From NCBI RefSeq assembly GCF_965233615.1, contig NZ_OZ247495.1: a DNA stretch of 64,000 bases. One strand, given 5' to 3'. The translations under genes and the position numbers were made by a program. Source of the stretch: Pelagibius sp028280305. GTDB taxonomy: Bacteria > Pseudomonadota > Alphaproteobacteria > Kiloniellales > Kiloniellaceae. This document shows, piece after piece, positions 7,822-16,017 of this stretch. The notes under the pieces are model-generated. The model was not told where the DNA came from and did no database searches. It saw only the letters and a program-made list of their open reading frames with translations. The stretch's first letter is position 1; the number at the start of each line of letters is the position of its first letter.

Positions 7822-8310
7822 TTGACAATCCGCTTTTTGTCCCTAGGCTCCGCCCGCGTCAGGACGATTGCGGATCGTCGGCTGGCAGATCATTGCGAAC
7901 CGGAGGACTCAGCTATCAAAACCGAGAGCCTTAGTGCAGAAGATCAGGGTCACGCGGACACCATCGGCAGCAGGATTGGCTGCGCCCGAGAAGCCGCCGG
8001 GCTGACGGCCGCGCAGGCTGCCCGTCGCCTGGCTGTGAAAACAGCGACTTGGCAGGCCTGGGAGAGCGACCGGTCGGAGCCCCGGTCCAACAAACTGATC
8101 ATGATCGCCGGCACTCTGGCGGTCAGCCCGGCTTGGCTGCTGACGGGGCGGGGCGAGGGCCCGGTTGAAGGTGTTGGGGATGATATCCAGCTGCTCATTC
8201 AGGAATTGCGGCTGGTCTCGCGCGAAGTCGATACAGCCAAAGCCCGCTTAGATGCCATTTTGCGCCGGCTCGAGACCTTCCACTCCTATAACCATGTCGA
8301 GTCGATATAA
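7822..8310 (+). CDS. XRE-family helix-turn-helix regulator
   Basis: Cytoplasmic DNA-binding protein. The Cro/C1-type HTH runs from about residue 50 to 108: IGSRIGCAREAAGLT, then AAQAARRLAV, then WQAWESDRSEPRSNKL and SPAWLLTG. The C-terminal 40 residues, rich in Leu, Arg and Glu, look like a coiled coil for dimerisation. The start is unsure. No ATG is in frame before the HTH; the TTG at 7822 lacks a ribosome site. A strong GGAGG at 7902-7906 stands eight bases before an in-frame ATC (7915), suggesting a rare start that would remove 31 residues. Target genes are unknown. Confidence 0.8.
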   Translation: MTIRFLSLGSARVRTIADRRLADHCEPEDSAIKTESLSAEDQGHADTIGSRIGCAREAAGLTAAQAARRLAVKTATWQAWESDRSEPRSNKLIMIAGTLAVSPAWLLTGRGEGPVEGVGDDIQLLIQELRLVSREVDTAKARLDAILRRLETFHSYNHVESI

Positions 8311-8518
8311 CTCATAGTGTCAGCGCTGCCTGGAGCCGGAGCAGAGGGCTCTGCGCAGGCAGCAGCCCGGAGCATGGCCGGGGGTATGGCTGGGGCAGGG
8401 GGCAAGGCGCCGCAAAGCGCGAACGATGCCGGTGCGCGGCGCTTGACGCCCCCGAAACAAGGGCTTAAACACGCCCCTTCGAGAGCGCGCGCCGATGCCG
8501 TGTTCTCCGTCTTCGGAT

Positions 8519-8596
8519 GGTGGCTGTAGCTCAGTTGGTTAGAGCGCCTGGTTGTGGTCCAGGAGGCCGTGGGTTCAAGTCCCATCAGCCACCCCA
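8519..8596 (+). tRNA. tRNA-His (GTG)
   Basis: Complete cloverleaf. The acceptor stem GTGGCTG (8520-8526) pairs with CAGCCAC (8586-8592). The anticodon stem CCTGG/CCAGG encloses GTG at 8554-8556, and GGTTCAAGTC forms the T-loop region. The G at 8519 is the extra -1 base typical of tRNA-His opposite C73 (8593). CCA is encoded at 8594-8596. Confidence 0.97.
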
Positions 8597-8621
8597 TTCC
8601 CCCGTTACCTTGATGCCGCCC

Positions 8622-9572
8622 CTATGGAAGGTCGCCGACAGCCGGTATGCCGAAGCTGTCGCGCACGGCGGTGTTGCTGCGGCTTCTCTGCAGATTGGCG
8701 AGCAGGCTCGAAAGGCGCCACTCCTGTACCGCAGGCGCCGGACCGAGGTCGAGCGACAGCGTGAAGCCGATGGCATAGCCCCCGGCGCTGTCGGCCGACA
8801 GGTCGGAGCCGATAAGAAAAGGTCCGAAACGCTGGTCCAGGCCGACGCTGGCCTCCGACAACGCGGAGGCCGGCTTGTGCGTGACATCGATGGTTGCGCC
8901 GATGCCGTCATTCATTGGCCAACGCGAGCCGAAGGCCAGCTCGGTGATTTGCCTGTCGGGCAGAATCCCGTAATCGATGCGGCCCTGATGGTCGCCCCCC
9001 ATCCAGTCGAAACCAAAGGAAAGCCCGCCCCCGATGGTCTGGGTCGTCTCGCCGTCCGCTGCAAAGCCCTGGTCAATGGAAAGGCGGGTGCCAATGCGCA
9101 GATGCGGAAAGGTCAGGCCGCCGTCGACTGCGACATCGAGATCCTGCTGCCCCGATTGACGTTGGCGGTATTCGCCGCTGAGACCGAGCGGCAGGGTCAC
9201 GCCCTCCGCCACACCGAAACTTCCGGACATGCCGAGCCGGCTTTGCCGCGTGACGCGGTTCGCAGTCTCATCCTCGCCGTCAGATTGGCCATCCGCGATG
9301 TTCAGCCGGGCCAGGTGCTCCTGGTGCAGGGCGGTGAGACGCAGCGGCCCAAGATTGAGGCGCGCCGTGACCTCGCCGGTGGCCGCGCCCCCTTCGTCCA
9401 TGACCAGGTCCAAACCATCGACCCAGCCGAAGCGATCGAGAATCCCCCAGCCTTTCGAGAGGTCGAAGCCGTCGCCGCGGCTTGCGGAGTTGGCGCTGAG
9501 GACGCAAGAGGCGGCTAGTCCTGCAAGGAGGCTGCTTTTCAGCCGTCGACGCAGAGGCGATCTGTTTTTCAT
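8622..9572 (-). CDS. Exported beta-rich protein of unknown function, possible outer membrane barrel
   Basis: Not recognised. The 316 residues begin with a basic region (MKNRSPLRRRLK), a hydrophobic core and A-N-S-A-S, a credible signal peptide of about 30 residues. The rest has repeated short strands with alternating hydrophobic and polar residues and many Gly/Asp turns, for example LNLGPLRLTALHQEHLARL, LSFGFDWMGGD and AIGFTLSLDLG, as in a transmembrane or periplasmic beta barrel. However, the last residues are not the usual C-terminal aromatic of a Bam substrate. A long frame on the opposite strand lacks these features and overlaps the tRNA. It is transcribed toward tRNA-His and ends 25 bases from it. 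Confidence 0.65.
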   Translation of the reverse strand: MKNRSPLRRRLKSSLLAGLAASCVLSANSASRGDGFDLSKGWGILDRFGWVDGLDLVMDEGGAATGEVTARLNLGPLRLTALHQEHLARLNIADGQSDGEDETANRVTRQSRLGMSGSFGVAEGVTLPLGLSGEYRQRQSGQQDLDVAVDGGLTFPHLRIGTRLSIDQGFAADGETTQTIGGGLSFGFDWMGGDHQGRIDYGILPDRQITELAFGSRWPMNDGIGATIDVTHKPASALSEASVGLDQRFGPFLIGSDLSADSAGGYAIGFTLSLDLGPAPAVQEWRLSSLLANLQRSRSNTAVRDSFGIPAVGDLP

Positions 9573-10087
9573 GAAACGGCTAACTCTTGAAATCCCTGGC
9601 CCTTCGCGGCGCGGTAACCTTTCATTAAGAAATCATAAAGTAATTCTGTTAATATTCCGTAAACCATATTTAGAAAACACGTTTCACGTGAAACAAGAGA
9701 TTTTGGTAAGTAATATAGAATTAGAATACTGAATATTGATTAAGTAAACGTGCTGAAATGCACAGTCTTTGATCCGTTTCGTGGGCTGCCCGCAAGAATT
9801 CTGTGGCACTGAAGTGTCCTGTGGCAGAACTGTGACCAGTCAACGGTTTCAGTTTGTTGTCGGCCAGGCTGAAATGTTGTTTCGGGTGCGCTCAACGCAG
9901 GGCGTGGGCGGGAGGAGGAATCGCTTCGCCTTTTCAGGAAACCTGCTATCAGGCCGCGAATACTTGGCCGAAGGTTCTGCGGCGTCACTTTGACGCGTTC
10001 TTAGGGGAAACCCACGCTGGCCGATGCAACCCGGCGCCTTGCGCGCTAGACTGCTGAAAGAAGATGCAAATTTGGGGGAGGTTGAGG
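9573..10087. other. Long intergenic region, partly AT-rich
   Basis: Divergent promoter region between the exported protein and the aldolase. Bases 9621-9720 contain 26 G or C by direct count. It holds a parS-like site (9680-9695). I looked for DnaA boxes and AT-rich 13-mers and saw none clear enough to call an origin. The second half is ordinary GC-rich sequence with no gene recognised. Confidence 0.6.
9680..9695. other. parS-like ParB binding site
   Basis: The sequence CGTTTCACGTGAAACA matches the widespread chromosomal parS consensus TGTTTCACGTGAAACA at 15 of 16 bases, with the 14-base palindromic core GTTTCACGTGAAAC (9681-9694) perfect. It is intergenic and in an AT-rich context. parS sites usually cluster near the replication origin, but parA and parB are not in this window. 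Confidence 0.8.
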
Positions 10088-10864
10088 TTGCAGGATGAGT
10101 TAAAGGCGGCAATGCGCGCAGGGCGTCCCGCCGTTGGGTTTTGGTGTGAGCTGTTCAGCCCGGCCGCGGCCGAGATCATGGCCTCCGCCGGCTATGACTG
10201 CGTGATGATCGACTGCGAGCACGGCCCGGGCGATACGGGCTCGGCAATCGAGATCATGCGCGCTATCGATTCTTCGGGCTGTACGCCCCTGGTACGTGTT
10301 CCGGGCAACGATCAGGGCTGGATCAAGCGCCTGTTGGATGCCGGCGCCCGGGGGGTGATGGTCCCGGCGGTAAACAGCGCGGCCGAGGCCGAGGCCGCGG
10401 TTGCCGCCTGCCACTATCCCCCAAGGGGCGTACGCGGCATGGCGGCGCCCATTGTACGTGCTTCGGGATATGGTCGGGACTGGCAGGGGTATGTCAGGCA
10501 GTCTGCCGAATCCCTGTTGGTTATCTGCCAGATCGAGAGCAAACAGGCTCTGGACTGCGTCGATGCGATCGCCGCCATCGAGCAATTGGACATGATCTTC
10601 ATTGGGCCTTTTGATCTCTCGGCCAGTCTCGGCTTCATGGGCGAGCCCGACCATCCGGAGGTACGGCGCGCCATCACCGAGGCGGAGAAAGCCGCGAAGG
10701 CGCAGGGCTGCCTGCTGGGCGGTATCCCGACACCCGAACGCCCGGCCCAGGCCCTCTATGAGGCCGGCTATGACCTCGTCCTGGCGGATATGGACGTGGT
10801 GATACTGCGCGACGGTGCGATGGCCAGTGTGTCATCGCTGATGACGGCGGCGGGCCGGCGTTGA
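10088..10864 (+). CDS. HpcH/HpaI aldolase family protein
   Basis: Class II, metal-dependent aldolase of the HpcH/HpaI/GarL type, which cleaves or forms 2-keto-3-deoxy or 4-hydroxy-2-oxo acids to pyruvate plus an aldehyde. Visible family marks are GFWCELFSP, the DCEHGP motif, LVRVPGND with the catalytic Arg, the metal-binding Glu in CQIESKQAL, and Asp in GPFDLSASLG. I start at TTG 10088 because GGGGGAGG lies six bases upstream; an in-frame ATG at 10064 adds eight residues but has only a weak site. It is 16 bp before nnr on the same strand. The substrate cannot be assigned. Confidence 0.87.
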   Translation: MQDELKAAMRAGRPAVGFWCELFSPAAAEIMASAGYDCVMIDCEHGPGDTGSAIEIMRAIDSSGCTPLVRVPGNDQGWIKRLLDAGARGVMVPAVNSAAEAEAAVAACHYPPRGVRGMAAPIVRASGYGRDWQGYVRQSAESLLVICQIESKQALDCVDAIAAIEQLDMIFIGPFDLSASLGFMGEPDHPEVRRAITEAEKAAKAQGCLLGGIPTPERPAQALYEAGYDLVLADMDVVILRDGAMASVSSLMTAAGRR

Positions 10865-10880
10865 GGGGAAGGGACCGTCT

Positions 10881-12389
10881 GTGACCGCTTTGCCTTCTCC
10901 TTTGGCCAATCAGGGCGCTTCAGGCTCGGAAATCCTGACGGTGGAGCAAATGTACGCCGCAGATTGCCTGACCATCGCTGGCGGGATTGCCGGACGTGAT
11001 CTGATGGAGACGGCGGGCGCGGCGGTTGCGGAAAGCGTCCGCCGGCAAGCAGCGGCAGGGGACGCGATCCTCGTACTCTGCGGTCCCGGGAACAACGGTG
11101 GAGACGGTTTTGTCGCGGCGCGGCACTTGAAGAAGGCCGGCTATCCCGTGCAGCTCGCGCTCTTGGGTGATCTCGCGGCGCTGAAAGGCGATGCGGCTGC
11201 GGCGGCAGATGACTGGGATGGCCCTGTGGAACCCCTCGACGCGGTCGCTCTGGAAGGCATCGCTCTGGTCGTGGACGGGCTCTTCGGCGCCGGGCTCAAC
11301 CGGGCGTTGGAGGGCGCCGCGGCGGCGGCGGTCCGCGCCGTCACCGCCGCCGGGCTTCCCGTCGTCGCCATCGACGTGCCGAGCGGCGTCACCGGCAATC
11401 GTGGAGAGCCCTGGGACGGGCCGGTCTTTCAGGCCGATGCTACGGTAACCTTTTTTCGTAAGAAACCTGCACACCTTCTTGTCCCCGCTCGATTCTTCTG
11501 CGGAGAAGTTGAAGTCGCACAAATCGGTATCGCTGACGAGGTGCTGCAGGAGATAGCGCCCCGGCAGTTCGAGAACGGGCCGCCGCTCTGGGGCGCGGCA
11601 TTTCCCCGGCGGGCGGCGGCTGCCCACAAATATCAAGCGGGCCATGCCTTGGTCCTGGGCGGTGCGGAGATGACCGGCGCGGGCCAATTGGCGTCGCGGG
11701 CGGCGCTGCGCATGGGGGCAGGGCTGGTCAGCCTGGCCTGCAGCCCGGAAAGCCTGCCGATCTACGCCCTGGCAAACCCCAGTGTCATCACACTGCCGCT
11801 GCACAAGGCTGGAGACTTCGCCTCGGCCCTTTCGGACCCGCGCCGAAATGCCGTGCTTCTGGGCCCCGGCAACGGTGTCACCGAGGAAACCCGGGAGAGG
11901 GCGGTCCTGGCCTTGAGATCCGGGCGCAACCTGGTTCTGGATGCTGACGCCCTGTCGGTTTTCGAAGGGCAGTCGGACTCGCTTTTTGCGTTGATTGCGG
12001 CATCGCCGGGGCAGGTGGTGCTGACCCCCCACGATGGCGAGTTCAAGCGGCTGTTTCCGGGCCTTGCCGGGGATCGTCTGGCGCGCGCGCGGGCAGCCGC
12101 GTCGCAAAGCGGCGCCACTTTGGTGCTGAAGGGCCCCGATACGGTGGTCGCCGAGCCCGGGGGCGCGGCTTCTATCAACGGTTCTGCGCCGCCCTGGCTA
12201 GCCACCGCCGGCACCGGCGACGTCCTCGCGGGCATGATTGTCGGGCTGCTGGCTCAGGATATGTCGCCTTTTCTGGCGGCTTCCGCGGCTGTTTGGCTGC
12301 ACGGGCAGGTTGCCGAGGGCTTTGGCCCGGGGATGATCTCGGAGGATCTGCCCGATGCGCTGCCGGGGGTTCTGCAGCGCGTCATCTAG
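10881..12389 (+). CDS. nnr: Bifunctional NAD(P)H-hydrate epimerase / ADP-dependent dehydratase (Nnr)
   Basis: Repairs hydrated NADH and NADPH. The N-terminal YjeF epimerase domain (about 20-225) shows GPGNNGGDGF at 68-77 and a conserved DVPSGV. The C-terminal ribokinase-like dehydratase domain (about 235-500) shows the LLGPGNG loop, LDADAL, TPHDGEF and the catalytic GTGDVLAG at 444-451. At 502 residues both halves are complete. The start is GTG. In many alphaproteobacteria this gene lies beside glnB; here it is about 4.6 kb away on the other strand, following the aldolase with a 16-bp gap. Confidence 0.95.
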   Translation: MTALPSPLANQGASGSEILTVEQMYAADCLTIAGGIAGRDLMETAGAAVAESVRRQAAAGDAILVLCGPGNNGGDGFVAARHLKKAGYPVQLALLGDLAALKGDAAAAADDWDGPVEPLDAVALEGIALVVDGLFGAGLNRALEGAAAAAVRAVTAAGLPVVAIDVPSGVTGNRGEPWDGPVFQADATVTFFRKKPAHLLVPARFFCGEVEVAQIGIADEVLQEIAPRQFENGPPLWGAAFPRRAAAAHKYQAGHALVLGGAEMTGAGQLASRAALRMGAGLVSLACSPESLPIYALANPSVITLPLHKAGDFASALSDPRRNAVLLGPGNGVTEETRERAVLALRSGRNLVLDADALSVFEGQSDSLFALIAASPGQVVLTPHDGEFKRLFPGLAGDRLARARAAASQSGATLVLKGPDTVVAEPGGAASINGSAPPWLATAGTGDVLAGMIVGLLAQDMSPFLAASAAVWLHGQVAEGFGPGMISEDLPDALPGVLQRVI

Positions 12390-12553
12390 GCCTTTCGACA
12401 GCCTGTGGATGACTGGAATTTATTCAATAATTTTAGGTAGTTCCCCTTTAATCGTTAACGAAAACTTCATGTCTGAAAGCGCAAAATACCGATACTGGGG
12501 TCAAGGAATGGCCTGTTCGGGGGGGTGGCCTTGATGGAAAAGGTATTGAAATC

Positions 12554-12838
12554 ATGCTTTCAACGCATTGGTTTAAGCAACCACAGCGCAGCGACACGAT
12601 AAAAGTCGGCCGCGTCTACCAGCGTGCCCATGACGGCAACATCGTCGAAACCGCGAAGGTGATTGATGTCGGCAGCGATGCTCTGGGCATTCCCCACGTA
12701 ACCTACGAGGTTTCCGTCGAGCGGGCGCGTCTCGCCAAGTACGAAGAGCGCCGCACGCTCGGTCTGGAGACCTTTGTCGAGCGTTTTCGCGAGTCGATCG
12801 CCGCCGATCGGCCTGTCGTCGAAAAGCACGACGCCTGA
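12554..12838 (+). CDS. Small protein of unknown function, paralog of the next gene
   Basis: Unknown, 94 residues, no signal peptide or membrane segment, so probably cytoplasmic. The core reads VGRVYQRAHDGNIVETAKV, then LGIPHVTYEVSV, then RTLGLETFVERFRES. The same order of motifs recurs in the product of the gene 107 bp downstream, so the two arose by duplication. The predicted fold is a small beta sheet (three or four strands) ending in a helix. I recall similar short proteins in other Rhodospirillales, but this needs a database search. The upstream 164 bp is AT-rich and should carry its promoter. Confidence 0.75.
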   Translation: MLSTHWFKQPQRSDTIKVGRVYQRAHDGNIVETAKVIDVGSDALGIPHVTYEVSVERARLAKYEERRTLGLETFVERFRESIAADRPVVEKHDA

Positions 12839-12944
12839 GCACCGGCAGAGGTTGCCCTAGAGGCGCAGCGGATCTCCTGAAGGGTCCGCACCGGCCTCAC
12901 TGACATTAATCCTACGTCAAAGATTTGGCTCTAAGTTGATCGAC

Positions 12945-13286
12945 ATGCTTACGACGCGACAGGAAAAAACAGCGACGACGGCCCGGCCCGCCAGCCTCTG
13001 GCGCCAGCTGTCCGGCGCCTTTGGCGGCGGCGAGGGCCGCAGCCTGTTTTCCAAGCGCAGCATCGATCCGGCCAGTGTGAAAGCCGGCCGGGTTTTCCGT
13101 CACAGCGACGGTTCCGGGCGCTGCGAAACGGCCACTGTCGTGGGACTCTGCGACATCTTGGGCATGCCCCATGTCCGCTATGATCTGCGGATCGATCAGC
13201 CCGGCCACCGGCCCTTCGAGGACGGTTCGCGGGTCCTGGGCATGAAGACTTTCATCGAGCATTTTCGCGAGGCCGTCGGCTCCTGA
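12945..13286 (+). CDS. Small protein of unknown function, paralog of the previous gene
   Basis: Unknown, 113 residues. After a 40-residue basic and Gly-rich leader, the conserved core appears: AGRVFRHSDGSGRCETATV, then LGMPHVRYDLRI, then RVLGMKTFIEHFREAV, aligning with the preceding gene motif by motif. There is no obvious signal peptide. ATG at 12945 is preferred to TTG at 12936, though neither has a strong ribosome site. It is on the same strand as its paralog with 106 bases between them, so they may or may not share a transcript. Confidence 0.72.
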   Translation: MLTTRQEKTATTARPASLWRQLSGAFGGGEGRSLFSKRSIDPASVKAGRVFRHSDGSGRCETATVVGLCDILGMPHVRYDLRIDQPGHRPFEDGSRVLGMKTFIEHFREAVGS

Positions 13287-13465
13287 TTCCGGCCCGCCGG
13301 CGCCCTTGATCAGCTCCGCCGCCGCCCGGCATTCCGGGCGCAGCCGCCCCCGGGGCGGCAAACCCCACCAAAATCGCCGATATCAGCGGTATTCCAGGCT
13401 CTTTCGGGCCCTCTTGCTATTGCGTGTCCGGCTGCGATGATATACATCGGCCCTCCGCGGAGAGC

Positions 13466-13550
13466 GCGGGCGTGGCGGAACTGGTAGACGCGCTGGTTTT
13501 AGGTACCAGTGGAGTGATCCGTGGGGGTTCGAGTCCCTCCGCCCGCACCA
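13466..13550 (+). tRNA. tRNA-Leu (TAG)
   Basis: 85-base tRNA with a long variable arm as expected for leucine. The acceptor GCGGGCG (13466-13472) pairs with CGCCCGC (13540-13546). The anticodon loop TTTAGGT lies between CTGGT and ACCAG, giving TAG. A73 and an encoded CCA follow. It sits 92 bases before tig. Confidence 0.97.
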
Positions 13551-13642
13551 GCGTTCTGCGGCAGGAAAACCTTAGTTGCCTGACAGGTCAGGCTCCTCTC
13601 GTATCCCTATTTCAGACAAGGCTCGGAAAGGCCTAGCCGATC

Positions 13643-15094
13643 ATGCAGGTCACGGAAGTAAGCAGCGAAGGCTTGAAGCGCGATTTCAAGGTGGTCATCG
13701 GGGCCAAGGAAATCGGCGATAAGGTTGAGGCCCGTTTGCGGGAGCTCAGCAGCAAGGTGAAGATTCCCGGCTTCAGGCCCGGAAAAGCGCCCCTCAAGCT
13801 GTTGAAGCAACGCTATGGCCCTTCGGTCATGGGCGAGGTGCTGGAACGCGCGGTCACCGACTCCTCGGCCCAGGCGCTGAACGAGCGCGGGCTGCGTCCG
13901 GCTGTGCAGCCGAAGATCGAGATCGTCTCCTTCGACGACGGTAAGGATCTGGAATACAGCATGGCCATCGAGCTGCTGCCCGAGATCGAGCCCATGGATT
14001 TCTCCACGATCGAGCTTGAACGCCTGAAGATCGCCGTGCCCGAGGAAGACGTCGCCTCGGCGCTGGATCGCCTGGCCTCGTCGCGTAAGGAGTCCAAGCC
14101 GCTCGAGAAGCCGCGCAAGGCCCAGGCCGGCGATATCCTGGTGATGGATTTTGCCGGCACCGTGCATGGCGAGGCCCTGCCCGGCATGGCTGCTGAAGAC
14201 CACCATCTCGAGCTCGGCTCGAACAGTTTCATCGAGGGTTTCGAAGACCAACTGATCGGTGTCGATGCGGGTGAGTCCCGCGAGGTGAAGGTGACTTTCC
14301 CCGAAGCCTACGGCAACGAGAAGCTGGCTGGCCAGCCCGCGGTTTTTCAGTGCACGATCAAGGAGATCCACGAGCCGGTTGCCGTCGAGCTTGACGACGA
14401 GATGGCCAAATCGATGGGCGCGGAAAACCTCGAAGATCTGCGCAGCAAGGTCAAGGAGCGGCTCGGCGCGGACTACGACGGCTTGTCGCGTATGCGGATG
14501 AAGCGCGAGATCCTCGACAAACTGGCCGATGCCCACGATTTCGGTGTGCCGGGCAGCATGGTCGATCTGGAATTCGATGCGATCTGGAAGCAGGTCGAAG
14601 CGGACCGGGAAAAGGGCAATGTCGATCCGGACGATGAGGGCAAGGAAGACGACGAGGTCAAGGAGGAGTACCGGGTGATCGCCGAGCGGCGGGTGCGCCT
14701 GGGTCTCCTGCTCTCAGAAGTCGGGCGCCTGAACCAGATCGATGTCGCACAGGAAGAGGTCAATCAGGCCCTGTTTCAGGAAGCGCAGCGCTATCCCGGG
14801 CAGGAGCAGCAGGTTCTGGAGTTCTATAAATCGAATCCGGAGGCCCTGGCTCAACTGCGCGCGCCTTTGTTTGAGGACAAGGTGATCGATTTCATCATCG
14901 ACCTCGCAAAGGTCTCCGAGCGCGAGGTGTCGCCGGAGGAACTGCGCGAAGAAGAAGAAAAGGATGCCGCGGCAGCCGAAAAATCGGCGAAAGCGGCTAA
15001 AAAGCCGGCCAAAAAGGCAGCCGGCAAAGGGAAGGCCAAGACCAAGAAAGCGGAAGCAGCCGAAGACGCCGGGAAGGACGAGGAGCCGTCATAA
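13643..15094 (+). CDS. tig: Trigger factor
   Basis: Ribosome-associated chaperone and peptidyl-prolyl isomerase that meets nascent chains at the exit tunnel. The ribosome-docking signature GFRPGK is at 43-48. A PPIase domain (about 150-245) and a helical C-terminal substrate-binding domain follow. At 483 residues it is longer than the roughly 430 of typical trigger factors. The excess is a tail of about 45 residues made almost only of Lys, Ala and Glu, beginning near residue 437. It heads the tig-clpP-clpX-lon order common in bacteria. Confidence 0.97.
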   Translation: MQVTEVSSEGLKRDFKVVIGAKEIGDKVEARLRELSSKVKIPGFRPGKAPLKLLKQRYGPSVMGEVLERAVTDSSAQALNERGLRPAVQPKIEIVSFDDGKDLEYSMAIELLPEIEPMDFSTIELERLKIAVPEEDVASALDRLASSRKESKPLEKPRKAQAGDILVMDFAGTVHGEALPGMAAEDHHLELGSNSFIEGFEDQLIGVDAGESREVKVTFPEAYGNEKLAGQPAVFQCTIKEIHEPVAVELDDEMAKSMGAENLEDLRSKVKERLGADYDGLSRMRMKREILDKLADAHDFGVPGSMVDLEFDAIWKQVEADREKGNVDPDDEGKEDDEVKEEYRVIAERRVRLGLLLSEVGRLNQIDVAQEEVNQALFQEAQRYPGQEQQVLEFYKSNPEALAQLRAPLFEDKVIDFIIDLAKVSEREVSPEELREEEEKDAAAAEKSAKAAKKPAKKAAGKGKAKTKKAEAAEDAGKDEEPS

Positions 15095-15206
15095 CAACGC
15101 ACCTGCCGTGCGGAGCTTGTGGTCTGGGCCGCCAAGGCCTAGATCTGTCTCTGTCCCCACCCAAAAGCGTCGCCATCTTTGAGGCTATCGCAATAGAGGA
15201 AGGTCT

Positions 15207-15884
15207 ATGAGCTACCTGTCTGATCCGGTCCTGAATCACCACGAAACGGTGATGAACAATTTGGTGCCCATGGTGGTCGAGCAGACCAGCCGCGGCGAGC
15301 GCGCCTATGACATCTATTCGCGTCTGCTGAAAGAACGCATCATCTTCCTGACCGGCCCCGTCCATGATGCGGTGGCCAGCCTGATCTGCGCCCAGCTGCT
15401 TTATCTCGAGTCGGAGAACCCGACCCAGGACATCTTCTTCTATATCAACTCGCCCGGCGGCGTGGTCACCTCCGGTTTGGCCATGTACGACACCATGCAG
15501 TACATCCGCCCGGACGTTCAGACCGTCTGCATCGGCCAAGCGGCATCAGCCGGTTCGCTTCTGCTGATGGCCGGCGCGGCGGGCAAGCGCTTTTCGCTGC
15601 CGAATTCGAAGATCATGATCCATCAGCCCTCCGGCGGCTATCAGGGCCAGGTCACCGACATCCAGATCCACGCCGAGGATATCCTGCGCACCCGGACCCG
15701 CCTGAACGAGCTCTATGTCGAGCACTGCGGCCAGGACATGGACACGATCGAGCAGGCCATGGAGCGCGATAACTTCATGTCGCCTGAAGCGGCGAAGGAC
15801 TTCGGTCTGATTGACGAAGTGGTGACCCAGCGTCCGGGTTCGGATGGTGACGGTGCTGCGGCGCCGGCCGGGAAAGAAGGGTAG
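15207..15884 (+). CDS. clpP: ATP-dependent Clp protease proteolytic subunit
   Basis: Serine protease that forms a 14-subunit barrel and degrades proteins fed by ClpX or ClpA. The catalytic triad is visible as S114 (GQAASAGS), H139 (IMIHQPSGG) and D188 (MERDNF). The 225-residue length includes a short propeptide-like start and an 18-residue Gly/Ala/Asp tail. It is 112 bp behind tig and 293 bp before clpX. The tail and leader are not conserved features of the fold. Confidence 0.97.
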   Translation: MSYLSDPVLNHHETVMNNLVPMVVEQTSRGERAYDIYSRLLKERIIFLTGPVHDAVASLICAQLLYLESENPTQDIFFYINSPGGVVTSGLAMYDTMQYIRPDVQTVCIGQAASAGSLLLMAGAAGKRFSLPNSKIMIHQPSGGYQGQVTDIQIHAEDILRTRTRLNELYVEHCGQDMDTIEQAMERDNFMSPEAAKDFGLIDEVVTQRPGSDGDGAAAPAGKEG

Positions 15885-15944
15885 GCGGGACCCGCTGAAA
15901 AGGTCCCCGGGGCTGCCCCTGTGTCATGGCTGTTCTGTAATTGT

Positions 15945-15969
15945 TTGTGGTCAACCAAATCAACCACAA
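15945..15969. repeat. Inverted repeat in the clpP-clpX gap
   Basis: TTGTGGT and ACCACAA, seven perfect bases per arm, separated by 11 bases. No T tract follows, so this is more likely an operator or an RNA stem than an intrinsic terminator. It lies about 60 bases after the clpP stop. Confidence 0.35.
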
Positions 15970-16005
15970 GCTTAGATTGCAGAACCGTGCCCCAGGGGCC
16001 GTCTT

Positions 16006-16017
16006 TCTATTAATAGA
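16006..16017. promoter_or_regulatory. AT-rich 12-bp palindrome upstream of clpX
   Basis: TCTATTAATAGA is a perfect palindrome in an AT-rich patch about 160 bases before clpX. It could be a regulator site or overlap a -10 region. No family is assigned. Confidence 0.25.

Noticed and set aside
8517..9518. 333-codon plus-strand frame through tRNA-His and the exported protein gene
   Set aside because: It starts inside the tRNA and has no protein-like features; the minus-strand frame has a signal peptide and strand pattern.
9573..9780. Possible replication origin in the AT-rich stretch around parS
   Set aside because: No DnaA boxes or origin-flanking genes recognised; AT-richness and parS alone do not support an origin call.
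15095..15206. Heat-shock promoter before clpP
   Set aside because: CTTG is present but no convincing -10 element at proper spacing.
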